DNA of 64,000 nt from Paenibacillus mesophilus (GTDB lineage Bacteria; Bacillota; Bacilli; Paenibacillales; NBRC-103111). The stretch lies in contig NZ_VCRA01000030.1 of assembly GCF_005938385.1 (NCBI RefSeq), positions 17,226 through 81,225 on the forward strand, given 5' to 3'. A model generated the notes under the pieces. That model worked only from the letters and a program-made list of their open reading frames with translations. It was not told the origin of the DNA and made no database searches. This document shows, one piece after another, positions 1 through 7,734 of the stretch. The translations under genes were made by a program, and so were the position numbers. Each line of letters starts with the position of its first letter. The first letter of the stretch is position 1.

Positions 1-458
1 CCAGCAATCTGTGCGAGGGGAACGAGTATATCCAATCCTTCCCACTGCTGGAAGACGACATTTCCGAACACGAAGCTCACGAGCGTAAAAGCGGCAATCG
101 AGCCGAGAACATCTTTGGGCTTCAAGATCATAATCAGCGCAGCAACGAATGCAAAACAACAGAAATAGAACAAGTCGATTCCGATATGAAACATGGCCAG
201 GCCTGACTCAGTAAGCCCAAGAGTCTCTTTCCACTCTAAGGATAAGACGCTTATCGTCGTATCCGAGCAAATCTGCATCGAGCTAATGCATGATTCCAGT
301 AGATATGAATAGTAGGATGGTAATGATGCCAAATAACATAGGATCAGAAGCAAATTAATTGAGATAATTCCGGTATACAGCGCAGATAGCCACCGGGAAT
401 GGCGGTGGCTGACTGGGCTTGACTGTACCTGGGGTGATGGCTTATGCAAAGCCTGCAT
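1..458 (-). CDS. Membrane protein, N-terminal part only (runs off the window)
   Basis: An open frame runs from an ATG at 458 down to base 1 without a stop, so only about 152 N-terminal residues are visible. They contain a short cytoplasmic lead and at least three hydrophobic segments (about residues 26-46, 90-110 and 117-135), with two cysteines in the loop between the first two. The ribosome binding site GAGGTGA overlaps the stop codon of the upstream gene (467-1270) and lies 8 bases before the ATG, so the two genes are very likely translated as one operon. The layout resembles the membrane sensor half of some Bacillota histidine kinases, but no catalytic part is visible and I do not assign a function. 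Confidence 0.6.
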   Translation of the reverse strand, partial: MQALHKPSPQVQSSPVSHRHSRWLSALYTGIISINLLLILCYLASLPSYYSYLLESCISSMQICSDTTISVLSLEWKETLGLTESGLAMFHIGIDLFYFCCFAFVAALIMILKPKDVLGSIAAFTLVSFVFGNVVFQQWEGLDILVPLAQIA

Positions 459-466
459 AGAGAAAT

Positions 467-1270
467 TCACCTCATACGTTTGCTGTAAATCATGACGGAG
501 ACATAGACTACACCGAAGAGAATAGATGCGATTCCTCCTGCGATGCCCCAACTGCCCGGGTGGTCTGGTACCGCAAGTGCCGAAACTCCAAGGTACATAA
601 ATGTAAGGCTAACGATAATTCCGAGTGCAAAAGAACCGGCACGCTGCGAAGCTGTTAAAAAGCTACCATACAACAACACAATCAGCATGGCCGTATGTTC
701 GCCCCAGCGGAAATGTTCCCCTGTCTCCGACCATTGCTGGATGCCTGCATGGACGGCTACCGGGATCAGGAAGATCGCTGCAATCGTCGTCAGCACAAGC
801 AATGGGCTGGAGTAACCGGTGGACGCAGCGAGCTTTATCGCGGCAGCACGGTTATGGTAGAACGCGTACAAGATCGTCAGTGTCAGCGCGAACATAATAA
901 ATACAAAAGCTTTCCCTATCGCGAGTTTCGGCGCAGTTGATGCGAATGTCGCCAGAAACAGAAGATGACCCACTGCATAGAAGTAAAGCAGCATCGGCTT
1001 CTCAAAAGGTCGGCGCAGCAAGGCGATCAGGCTCCCGCCGAACATAAAGGCGACAAGCGCACCATGCGAAGCCGCAAGCCAGCGATAAGAATCGGGCACG
1101 AACGTTTCGCCGTTGCAGCCTCCGCAATCCGAAGGCAACCAAGGCTCCAACGCCTCTGTGGCTCCCTGCAGGAAGAAAAAACCAAATAACGTAAACAATA
1201 CCGCAACAACAACGAACCCGACCTGCTTCCATCGCTTCGGCTGTTCGTTCACAATTAATACGGTGTTCAT
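467..1270 (-). CDS. Hypothetical polytopic membrane protein
   Basis: A 267-residue protein with about eight hydrophobic segments spread over its whole length, so an integral membrane protein of the cytoplasmic membrane. A short extracytoplasmic loop near residues 45-60 holds a CGGC cysteine pair. I do not recognise the family. The start ATG at 1270 is preceded by AGGGG at 9 bases. The gene's stop codon overlaps the ribosome binding site of the next gene on the same strand (partial, 458 to 1), so the two are translationally coupled and probably work together. No enzyme motif is visible. Confidence 0.75.
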   Translation of the reverse strand: MNTVLIVNEQPKRWKQVGFVVVAVLFTLFGFFFLQGATEALEPWLPSDCGGCNGETFVPDSYRWLAASHGALVAFMFGGSLIALLRRPFEKPMLLYFYAVGHLLFLATFASTAPKLAIGKAFVFIMFALTLTILYAFYHNRAAAIKLAASTGYSSPLLVLTTIAAIFLIPVAVHAGIQQWSETGEHFRWGEHTAMLIVLLYGSFLTASQRAGSFALGIIVSLTFMYLGVSALAVPDHPGSWGIAGGIASILFGVVYVSVMIYSKRMR

Positions 1271-1411
1271 TTCATCTATCCCCTTTCATTCATCATGGGA
1301 TCAGCATATCGAAACAAGATCCATAAGGGATAGAGGAGAACTCCCAATTGTTCGGGAAAGACGTCAGGAAATGAATTCGGTAGAAGATGCCCTTCGTAGT
1401 CAGTTCTAAAG

Positions 1412-1521
1412 TCCTATAAGCGAACGTAGCTCGGCTTCCGTGCTAATAAAATGACTTTTATCGATCTCATTCAAAAGTAATCTTCCTTTCGACGAACAGC
1501 AGTATTTGATAATTTACCTAT
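1412..1521 (-). pseudogene. 5' remnant of a PPOX flavoprotein gene (duplicate of the 14393 gene start)
   Basis: About 110 bases closely match the leader and first ~22 codons of the MSMEG_1061-like flavoprotein gene that starts at 14393 on the same strand. The encoded stretch LLNEIDKS-FISTEAELRSL is shared. In this copy the TTG start has become TTA, and the match stops after codon 22, where the frame soon reaches a stop. It is therefore a broken partial duplication including the upstream region. This 343-base intergenic stretch (1271-1613) holds nothing else I recognise. Confidence 0.7.
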
Positions 1522-1613
1522 GTGTTCGGACAAAGGATGCCTTATGAAAGGCAGTTGACAGTCCAGAACTTTGTTATCAAATTCCAGACTGCAGCAGCCT
1601 TCATCAGCTTCCA

Positions 1614-2297
1614 TCACTTTTCAAATGAAAAGGAATAGGACCCGGTGTCAACCGGTTGATTGGAAATAATGCTGAAAACGCACCGGCCGTCGCCGTTCTG
1701 AAAAGTTTCTTTCCGGACTACGCGCAGTCCAAGCAGCCTTGTGAGCACATTAACCGTTACACTGCAAAGGGCGGGACGCTTCATTGCAACATTGGCGAAC
1801 GGACAATTCCGTTCAATTAGTAAAATTTCTTCCCCATCCTGTTCAATATCGATGAATGAATCGTTTTCCATATAAATATCCTTTAGTGCAGCCACTCGTT
1901 CATTCAAATTTAATCCTCGCAACCGAAATTCCCACTGTTGTACCCGACTTTCCGTCATGGTAGAAAGGACCTGTTTTAAAGCTTCTTCTCCAAGCTGCGA
2001 CATGATCGTGTCAATCAGTTCCACGGTTAGCCCGTCATAGCTTTTGGGAAACAGATGCTCTCCTTCCAAAGTCAGACTGTAAGATAAAGAAGGCCGGCCG
2101 GCACCGGGAGCTTGGGTTCTTTCAGATTGCCGTTGAATATATCTATCTTGGGTAAGCTGAAGGAGATGCTGGCGCACAGCTTCTCCAGTCATCCGCAGAC
2201 GTGAGGAGAGGTCCGCAACGGTTGCCGGGCCATACTGCTTCAGATGATACAAAATATCGCGTCGAGGGGCTGGGAATTGATTTGAGTCGATCATCAC
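1614..2297 (-). CDS. SufR/DeoR-like winged-helix regulator with C-terminal cysteines
   Basis: A 227-residue transcription regulator. Residues ~10-75 form a winged helix-turn-helix (DLSSRLRMTGEAVRQHL as recognition region). The C-terminal half carries cysteines in a C-x12-C-x27-C arrangement (starting NCPF), similar to iron-sulfur-sensing SufR-type regulators, although the usual fourth cysteine is not obvious. Family knowledge suggests it senses an Fe-S cluster or redox state; that is inference. The start is GTG 2297 or ATG 2294, with GGAGGT 7 or 10 bases upstream. It is divergent from the small membrane protein at 2514, and the AT-rich gap between them holds a direct repeat that could be its operator. 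Confidence 0.75.
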   Translation of the reverse strand: MMIDSNQFPAPRRDILYHLKQYGPATVADLSSRLRMTGEAVRQHLLQLTQDRYIQRQSERTQAPGAGRPSLSYSLTLEGEHLFPKSYDGLTVELIDTIMSQLGEEALKQVLSTMTESRVQQWEFRLRGLNLNERVAALKDIYMENDSFIDIEQDGEEILLIERNCPFANVAMKRPALCSVTVNVLTRLLGLRVVRKETFQNGDGRCVFSIISNQPVDTGSYSFSFEK

Positions 2298-2343
2298 GCC
2301 GAGTACCTCCGAAAAAACTTTTAAACCTAATATGCCAAAAAAC

Positions 2344-2434
2344 GATTAATTAAACAAGTAATTCGTTGAAAAATAAAGAAGTATAAGGTGGAAAATAGAT
2401 TCCTTCCCAATAAAACTAATTAAACAATTATTAT
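2344..2434. promoter_or_regulatory. Direct repeats in the divergent regulator/membrane-protein gap
   Basis: The ten-base word AATTAAACAA occurs at 2348-2357 and 2418-2427, each followed by a TAATT- or TTATT-like arm. The two copies are 70 bases apart in a very AT-rich divergent gap. They are candidate operators for the SufR-like regulator at 1614-2297, which would then control itself and the 2514-3344 genes. This is inferred from position and repetition only. Confidence 0.4.
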
Positions 2435-2513
2435 ATTGATTAATTTGGTTTATTGATGTATTCTTTGAGATGTATGGAATTGCATAAATTTGTTAATGGA
2501 GGGGATTGTGAAG

Positions 2514-2852
2514 ATGCTGGTTTTATCTGTTATCCTTTTTGCAGTTGCTGCACTTGGTGGATTGGTGCTTGGGGTTTTAGGGCTTCGTCAGAGGGATTTG
2601 CCCATGTGGCTATCGCTTATACATGGCGTAGTTGCAGCGGCAGGGCTTGTTACTTTAATTCTCGGGGTCGTGCAGGGGAATGCAGGATCACTTCCGATCA
2701 TCTCCCTGGTGCTATTCCTCATCGCAGCGCTCGGCGGATTCGTGCTGTTTTCTTACCATCTACGCCGGAGGCCTCATCCTAGAAGTCTAATCGTGATTCA
2801 TGCTTTGGCGGCAGTTATCGCGTTTGTCCTTTTGCTTATCGGAATCTTGTGA
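2514..2852 (+). CDS. Small four-helix membrane protein
   Basis: About 112 residues and almost entirely hydrophobic, with four predicted membrane helices joined by short basic loops (GLRQRD, HLRRRPHPRS). Several in-frame starts exist (TTG 2490, ATG 2496, GTG 2508, ATG 2514). ATG 2514 is chosen because GGAGGGG at 2498-2504 lies 9 bases before it. The gene is followed after 12 bases by the DUF2231 protein, so they form a two-gene operon, probably under the divergent SufR-like regulator. No family recognised. Confidence 0.7.
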   Translation: MLVLSVILFAVAALGGLVLGVLGLRQRDLPMWLSLIHGVVAAAGLVTLILGVVQGNAGSLPIISLVLFLIAALGGFVLFSYHLRRRPHPRSLIVIHALAAVIAFVLLLIGIL

Positions 2853-2864
2853 GGGTAGGATCGA

Positions 2865-3344
2865 ATGAAACAACGGGGAAAGATGAGGTTCTACGGGCAC
2901 CCGGTGCACCCTATCGTCACGCATTTTCCAATGGCTTTGTTACCGGTTTCGTTGCTTGGTGATCTGCTTGGAGTTTGGACAGGTGCTTCGTTCTGGTGGA
3001 GTTTTTCCTTTTATAATCTTGCAATCGGACTTGTCATGTCCATACCTGCGCTAATCACCGGTATGATCGACTTTCTGGCCATTCCTCAAAAGGGGATTGC
3101 CGAACGCACTGCAATGAGCCATATGACCGTTATTATTACGTCAATAGCGATGTATACGGGCAGCTTTTTTATTCGCTTCGGTGTTGAAATCCCATCCGGG
3201 TGGCGGTTAATGAGTTCCGTTTCCCTCTCCTTGTTAGGGCTTATCTTTCTTCTGATCGGGGGATGGCTAGGCGGGCAACTCGTTTATCGGCATTCTGTGG
3301 GCAGTGAGCCAATGATCGATAAGTCAGAATCGGGGAAATCTTAA
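2865..3344 (+). CDS. DUF2231 family membrane protein
   Basis: A 159-residue protein with the signature GHPVHPIVTHFPMALL near residue 11, diagnostic of DUF2231 (about four membrane helices with conserved histidines in the first). Members occur widely in bacteria; their biochemical role is not established, and the histidines suggest heme or metal binding, which is inference. It follows the small membrane protein gene by 12 bases and ends in a hydrophilic tail. A Rho-independent terminator lies about 48 bases downstream, closing the two-gene operon. Confidence 0.85.
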   Translation: MKQRGKMRFYGHPVHPIVTHFPMALLPVSLLGDLLGVWTGASFWWSFSFYNLAIGLVMSIPALITGMIDFLAIPQKGIAERTAMSHMTVIITSIAMYTGSFFIRFGVEIPSGWRLMSSVSLSLLGLIFLLIGGWLGGQLVYRHSVGSEPMIDKSESGKS

Positions 3345-3391
3345 TGTAAACCCTTTCGAGGGAGAAAATCTGCCTTTCATCATTTCTTGTT

Positions 3392-3428
3392 GGAGCTTGA
3401 GCTTAAAAGTTCAGGCTCCTTTTATTTT
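3392..3428 (+). terminator. Rho-independent terminator after the DUF2231 gene
   Basis: The arms GGAGCTTGAGC and GTTCAGGCTCC pair with wobble and mismatch around an A-rich loop and are followed by TTTTATTTTT. It closes the 2514-3344 operon. Confidence 0.75.
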
Positions 3429-3429
3429 T

Positions 3430-3779
3430 CGAAGTCACTTATGATACGGTGGACCGTACCTCAAGTAACGGCAAGTTTTTCGGAAAATCTCGCAGCGGGC
3501 TTGGAAAGGGGCATTGCCGGGCAAGGGTTTGGAATAGGCCGTTTTGGCGGAAGGGGCAAGCTCAAAAAAATGCTTTTGGACGGTCGGGTCAAACTCTAGC
3601 TCTATCCCGGCGACTTTGCGTCTGTCCTTCTTGTGGACTTGGTTCTGGATCAAGAATATGATATATGTAAGAGATTGGGTTTAATTCGGTTAATTCCAGG
3701 GAATTCCAAGAGGTCCCGAGAAAGTCAAAGGTTTTTAATCGGGATTATCGTTTTGCAACCCAAAACGAGGAGGTGCTTT
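3430..3779. other. Intergenic stretch with one short palindrome
   Basis: No convincing gene: short open frames on both strands lack ribosome binding sites and recognisable motifs. A 14-base palindrome TACGGTGGACCGTA is near 3441-3455, and a related sequence (TATGGTGAACCGTAC) lies next to the IS630 fragment near 19010. The rest shows nothing I can name. The end of the stretch is the GAGGAGGTG ribosome binding site of the gene at 3780. Confidence 0.4.
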
Positions 3780-4676
3780 ATGAGTTCCATTCTAAACGTT
3801 ATTGAAAAGTTAAAGCTGAACGTCTTAAATGTAGAAGATGTTCCAGAGTCATTTAGTTCTGATGTATACAAACTTACTCTCGCTAACGGCGAAAAAGTGT
3901 ATGTAAAAATTCCATTTAACAAGGATAAACTATATCGTGAATTTCAGATGCTTGAAACATTGAAGGACGTAATACCTGTTCCTAAAGTATTGGATTTTTG
4001 GGATGGGGATGAAATTACTACTGGAGCATTGCTTCTTTCGGCGATTCAAGGCATACCTTGTACAGAAAATATTGATGAGAAACTATCTTTTCAAATTGGC
4101 GTGTTTCATGCGATGCTTCATGAGGTTAAAACTCCGGGTTACGGTTACCATTTGACTGATGGATTTAAGATTGTTGAACAAAATAATTGGAGACTACATA
4201 TCAAAGGTAATTTTGAAAAGTGGAAAGAGCCTTGCAAAGAGATTCTCGATCCAGAGCTGTATGAAAGATGTATTCTTCACTTTGATGGCGTATTTTCTAC
4301 TTTACCGGAACCTGACGGGCCATGCATTGTTCATATGGATTTTAGACCTGGTAATATATTGGTGAATGGTAACGAGGTTGCTGGCATTATTGATTTCGAG
4401 AGTGCCCGTGGTGGATCGTCGGAAATAGACTTTACAAAAGTCAATCGATATATTTGGGAAGTCAATCCGAGAACAAAGATACCGTTCATTGAAGGTTATC
4501 AATCGATTCGACCTATGTTGGCTCTGGAAAGAGTGCTGCCATTTTATGATATTTACGATGCTTTCAGCGCAATTGTTTGGTGTAAAAACAGAGGTATTGA
4601 AAAAAATCAGTCTTTTCTTCGAGAAAATATTGCCATTTTACAGAAATCAGTGGGGATTGAGCAAACACGTTATTAG
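3780..4676 (+). CDS. Aminoglycoside phosphotransferase-family protein
   Basis: About 298 residues with the phosphotransferase (APH/choline kinase-like) fold. The catalytic Brenner motif HMDFRPGNIL is at about residues 182-191 and the metal-binding IIDFE about 20 residues later; the N-terminal lobe has a nucleotide-binding VYVKIPF lysine segment. The family transfers phosphate from ATP to aminoglycosides, sugars or other small alcohols, and the actual substrate cannot be read here. The start at 3780 is preceded by a near-perfect GAGGAGGTG; upstream codons in frame lack a site. The gene is clearly richer in A+T than its neighbours, suggesting transfer. Confidence 0.85.
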   Translation: MSSILNVIEKLKLNVLNVEDVPESFSSDVYKLTLANGEKVYVKIPFNKDKLYREFQMLETLKDVIPVPKVLDFWDGDEITTGALLLSAIQGIPCTENIDEKLSFQIGVFHAMLHEVKTPGYGYHLTDGFKIVEQNNWRLHIKGNFEKWKEPCKEILDPELYERCILHFDGVFSTLPEPDGPCIVHMDFRPGNILVNGNEVAGIIDFESARGGSSEIDFTKVNRYIWEVNPRTKIPFIEGYQSIRPMLALERVLPFYDIYDAFSAIVWCKNRGIEKNQSFLRENIAILQKSVGIEQTRY

Positions 4677-4766
4677 ATGTTCGATAAGATGCAACTAGAA
4701 AAAGCCATCCGACAGATAAAATGTGGAGTTTATAGGGAGCAATATAGAAAAAGGTCGGAACATTAA

Positions 4767-5024
4767 ATGACAAAAAAAACAAAATACTTATCATATGGTG
4801 GTTCTTTAATTTATGCTGTAATCGTTTATTTACATATCGGATATAGGTGGCAATTTCTCGTTTTGTGTTTAATTTCACTTCTATTATCATTCTTGGTTGA
4901 TGAGCCAAGTAAAAATTACATAAGAAAATTAATTAAAGTGTTTCTGTTTGTTCTATTTGTTGGTTCATTAATGTTTATAGCCATTGCTTCATTAGTGGCT
5001 TTAGCAAAGTATTTGTTCAAATAA
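4767..5024 (+). CDS. Small three-helix membrane protein
   Basis: 85 residues with three hydrophobic helices (about residues 11-27, 30-45 and 60-82) and a basic segment KNYIRKLIK between the second and third. No family recognised. An AAAGGTCGG-like ribosome binding site precedes the ATG. It is AT-rich like the phosphotransferase gene 90 bases upstream, so both may have arrived together. A long hairpin (5035-5086) follows directly. Confidence 0.5.
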   Translation: MTKKTKYLSYGGSLIYAVIVYLHIGYRWQFLVLCLISLLLSFLVDEPSKNYIRKLIKVFLFVLFVGSLMFIAIASLVALAKYLFK

Positions 5025-5034
5025 TAGTTCTTAG

Positions 5035-5086
5035 TAAGGAAAGTCTCGCTTCGCTTTAGTGCTTTAGCGAAGTTAAACTTTCCTTA
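5035..5086. repeat. Long hairpin after the small membrane gene
   Basis: Outer arms TAAGGAAAGT/ACTTTCCTTA and inner arms CTTCGCT/AGCGAAG form a nested stem-loop. No T-run follows on the plus strand, but an A-run follows (a T-run on the minus strand), so it may be a weak terminator or a remnant of a repeat. Confidence 0.5.
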
Positions 5087-5198
5087 TCGATAAAAAAACT
5101 TGCTGTCAAAGTTCTGCTTGACAAGATAAAGGATATTATGCGAAGTTACTGGTGTTGAAGAGGTTAAAAAGCGCGAAGCGAGGAAAAGGTGAAACACT

Positions 5199-5777
5199 CT
5201 GAAAGCGAATCGGATGGAAGCGTTCAGCGATGGCGTGCTAGCGATTATCATTACGATCATGGTGTTGGAATTTAAAGTGCCGGAAGGCCATGACTGGTAT
5301 GCACTGGTCGAACTAGGCCCAAAGATTCTCAGTTACATTTTCAGTTTCGTATATATCGGCATCTACTGGAACAATCATCATCATCTGCTGCATATGGTTC
5401 GAACGATGAACGGGCGGTTGATGTGGCTTAACTTGCTGCTTCTCTTCTGGTTATCCCTTGTGCCGTTCACGACAGCTTGGATGGGGGAGAGCCATTTTGC
5501 AGCCACTCCGACGGCTCTGTACGGTATTGTTCTGCTCCTCGCGGCGTTCTCGTACTGGCTGCTTCAGCGCGCGATTATTAACCAGCATTCCGGCGATTCC
5601 TCATTCGTTCTGGCGATGGGAAAGGATTTGAAGGGGAAATTATCTCCATTGCTCTACTTGACCGCGGTCTTGACCGCCTATGTGAGTCCTTGGATATCCG
5701 GCTTCTTTTTCGTACTTGTTGCTGTGATCTGGTTCGTTCCGGATAAACGAATCGAGCATGCCCTTAGAGGCCACTAA
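5199..5777 (+). CDS. TMEM175-type (DUF1211) potassium channel
   Basis: A six-helix membrane protein of the bacterial TMEM175 family, which forms potassium-permeable channels. The diagnostic RxxxFSD motif is present as RMEAFSDGVLAI at the very N-terminus, and NNHHHLLH follows the third helix. The motif arginine lies just upstream of the first ATG (5214). The frame upstream is KANR preceded by CTG at 5199, with AGGAAAAGGTG ending 7 bases before that CTG, and an in-frame stop at 5190. ATG 5214 would have no spaced ribosome site and would lose the conserved arginine. I therefore place the start at CTG 5199; ATG 5214 is the fallback. A strong terminator follows. Confidence 0.8.
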   Translation: MKANRMEAFSDGVLAIIITIMVLEFKVPEGHDWYALVELGPKILSYIFSFVYIGIYWNNHHHLLHMVRTMNGRLMWLNLLLLFWLSLVPFTTAWMGESHFAATPTALYGIVLLLAAFSYWLLQRAIINQHSGDSSFVLAMGKDLKGKLSPLLYLTAVLTAYVSPWISGFFFVLVAVIWFVPDKRIEHALRGH

Positions 5778-5780
5778 GAA

Positions 5781-5827
5781 AAGCTCTTCGATCCTCGCGT
5801 GCAGGCGGGGTTCGAAGAGCTTTTTTT
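5781..5827 (+). terminator. Rho-independent terminator after the TMEM175 gene
   Basis: AAGCTCTTCGA pairs with TCGAAGAGCTT and is followed by seven T residues; the A-run before the stem makes it able to work in both directions. Confidence 0.9.
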
Positions 5828-5856
5828 ACCTATATAGAGTTAATAAATTTCGGGGT

Positions 5857-5910
5857 CCCCGCAAAGTAATTGGAATAAGCTTCGAAGGAAGGCTCCACTT
5901 TGTGGGGTTA
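5857..5910. repeat. CCCCGCAAAG/CTTTGTGGGG hairpin
   Basis: A 10-base arm (5857-5866) and its near-exact complement (5898-5907) flank a 31-base loop, with TTATTTT behind. It could be a second terminator or a dispersed palindromic repeat. No second copy was seen in this window. Confidence 0.5.
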
Positions 5911-5935
5911 TTTTAGGTAAAATGCTTTTGCGCAA

Positions 5936-6455
5936 ATAACATTCTTTTTCCATCATTTGCGTCCGTAGCAATAACTGTGCAGAACTCAACCACATCAATT
6001 CAGCCGGTGCGGCGGGAGCGGGCCAGAGCCAGCCCGGCGAGGGCCACGCCGATCAGCCCCAACACGATGGCAATGATGGCCCCGGCTCGCCCGGCGCCGG
6101 TGCCTAATGCACCAGGGAATATGTTCAGATGCAGCAAAGCGTAGGCTATCACGATCAGCCCCGCCACCGCGGCCACGATGGCCCCGCGTCGCCCGCTGCC
6201 GGTGCCGAAACGACCAGCGGAGCGAGCCAGAGACAGCCCGGCGAGGATCGCGCTGATCAGCCCAACCGCCGCGTCTATCGTGGCCCAGAGTCGCCCGGGG
6301 GTCCATCCATATACGACATTACCGTTGGTCACTTCAGCAGAGGCAATAGTTGGAACAAGTAGAAATGCACAAAGTATTATGAATGAAACTAGCTTCATTA
6401 TCATTAGTTAATCACTCCTCTTTTTTGTTTATAATGTTCTTTCCATCATTTGCGT
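5936..6455. repeat. Direct repeats flanking the DUF6223-like gene
   Basis: A ~25-base word with core TTTCCATCATTTGCGT occurs at 5936-5962 and again at 6431-6455. The second copy overlaps the stop codon of the VOC gene. The gene at 6000-6404 lies exactly between the two, as if it had been inserted with duplication of the VOC gene's 3' end. Confidence 0.6.
6000..6404 (-). CDS. DUF6223-like small membrane protein
   Basis: 134 residues: a signal peptide or first helix (ending near ASAEV, residue ~23) followed by three Gly/Ala-rich hydrophobic segments. It has an internal near-repeat: LAGLSLARS before GRFGTGSGRRGA and LAGLALARS at the C-terminus, with GTGAGRAGA in the middle. This layout resembles DUF6223 proteins, whose role is unknown. 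GAGGAG 10 bases upstream supports ATG 6404. Its base composition is markedly GC-rich compared with its flanks and it sits between direct repeats, suggesting insertion. Confidence 0.65.
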   Translation of the reverse strand: MIMKLVSFIILCAFLLVPTIASAEVTNGNVVYGWTPGRLWATIDAAVGLISAILAGLSLARSAGRFGTGSGRRGAIVAAVAGLIVIAYALLHLNIFPGALGTGAGRAGAIIAIVLGLIGVALAGLALARSRRTG

Positions 6456-6826
6456 GGAGGCTCGAACAGTTCGATCGGATTACCTGCCGGGTCATCCAGT
6501 AAGATCTGCTTTCCACCAAAACCTGCGACAATATCATTGCGGAAGCGCAGGCCTGCTTTACGCAAAGTTTCGACCAATCCGGCCAGGTCATCGACCTCGA
6601 TTTGAATCCGATTCCAGCCGCCGGGTTCCGGTTGCCCATCCGGCATAGCTTGAGCGGCTCCGCCTAGACCATTTTTGGCATTCATAAGAAGATTCAAGTC
6701 ACCTCGCTGCAAAACGGCAAAACCGGGTGCGGGTTGTGCTTTGACAGTGAAGTCAAGATGCCGGGTGTAAAATGCGATCGTCGCATCTACATCGTCGACA
6801 ATGTAACGTACCTTGATACCGGCCAT
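6446..6826 (-). CDS. VOC-family (glyoxalase/bleomycin-resistance-type) protein
   Basis: 126 residues of one vicinal-oxygen-chelate fold: start MAGIKVRYIVDDVDATIAFY, the central DLNLLMN strand, and the end GNPIELFEPPRK. Members are metal-dependent isomerases, dioxygenases or drug-binding proteins; this sequence does not tell which. ATG 6826 has GGAGGAG 5 bases upstream. The gene is preceded on the same strand by two small membrane protein genes (7560-6863) but is separated from them by ~35 bases, so co-transcription is possible. Its last codons are duplicated at 5936-5962. Confidence 0.85.
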   Translation of the reverse strand: MAGIKVRYIVDDVDATIAFYTRHLDFTVKAQPAPGFAVLQRGDLNLLMNAKNGLGGAAQAMPDGQPEPGGWNRIQIEVDDLAGLVETLRKAGLRFRNDIVAGFGGKQILLDDPAGNPIELFEPPRK

Positions 6827-6862
6827 TTTTACTCCTCCTAGAGCCTCTGCTTTCTTTGGTCA

Positions 6863-7057
6863 TTATCTTGGAATAATAATAAACAAAACAAGGATACCGG
6901 ACATTCCATAAAGAACCATTACAACAATTCGAAACCAACGAGTTCTATTCTCATAATCTTGCGCAATCAGATACAGCGATACTCCAGACGCGATAAGGAA
7001 TAGAAAGACCAGCAGATAATCGGATAGATTAGGGCGGCATCGTTCCTCTCCATCCAT
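6863..7057 (-). CDS. Small two-helix membrane protein
   Basis: About 64 residues with two hydrophobic helices separated by a charged loop (QDYENRTRWFR). The start is uncertain: ATG 7057 (MDGEERC) is used, but neither it nor the in-frame TTG at 7075 has a clear ribosome binding site. The gene begins just after the stop of the DUF6220-like gene, consistent with an operon and coupled translation. No family recognised. Confidence 0.5.
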   Translation of the reverse strand: MDGEERCRPNLSDYLLVFLFLIASGVSLYLIAQDYENRTRWFRIVVMVLYGMSGILVLFIIIPR

Positions 7058-7083
7058 GTTGAAGATTGTGATCAAAATTCAAT

Positions 7084-7560
7084 TCAAACGCCATGCTCCG
7101 AAGATTCTTGCTTGTTTGCTTTCGTGAGGGCTTCGATCTTCCGTACGTTGGACACAGCTCCCATAAACATCATCAGAGCGATTACCGGGTGGAGAGCTGA
7201 TAAATATCCCATTTCTGTCGATAATTTGGCGGTAACTGCCATCAAGATTAGCATGCCAATCAAACCTGCACTACTCAGACGAAAGGAGCCCGGCAGTCGG
7301 GCGATGAAAGAAGTGACGAGCATCAGGATCGGTGGAATTATCAAAAATCTGGAAAAGCCCGTATGACTTGCCCATTGGTCCGGATTCTGAAACAAGGCAA
7401 GGCCGGCGAGAAACACTTGGATCAAAATGCAAGCTGCAAATATCCATGCCAGCAGCTTAAAGACGATACGCGCTCTGAGGACAAGAGGAGAAAGGCCAAC
7501 TTTATCCGCCGTCAGATCTCCAACTCCCGCACCATTACGGTTTATTATTTGATTATTCAT
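7084..7560 (-). CDS. DUF6220-like membrane protein
   Basis: About 158 residues with four hydrophobic helices. The segment VFLAGLALFQNPDQWASHTG in the first helix and following loop resembles DUF6220 proteins (function unknown), which carry a conserved histidine there. ATG 7560 is chosen because GAGAGG lies 9 bases before it; an upstream in-frame start at 7653 has no site. It is the first gene of a two-gene unit with the small protein at 6863-7057, and divergent from the two-component system at 7735. Confidence 0.65.
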   Translation of the reverse strand: MNNQIINRNGAGVGDLTADKVGLSPLVLRARIVFKLLAWIFAACILIQVFLAGLALFQNPDQWASHTGFSRFLIIPPILMLVTSFIARLPGSFRLSSAGLIGMLILMAVTAKLSTEMGYLSALHPVIALMMFMGAVSNVRKIEALTKANKQESSEHGV

Positions 7561-7734
7561 CTTTGAATCCTCTCTTTCATTTGATAATGACCGCGTTCCT
7601 GTCATGCTTAACCCTAATTTATCAAGCCCATGTTGAGAACTTGTGGAGAACATATCCTTTTTTCGTGGCGATTATTTTTTTTGGCTTATAAAAAGCTATA
7701 ATACAGTAAAACAGCGGAAAGAAGCGGGATTAAG

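Noticed and set aside
3387..3661. Short overlapping open frames on both strands
   Set aside because: Composition and frames look like chance; the first begins within a terminator and none has a ribosome site.
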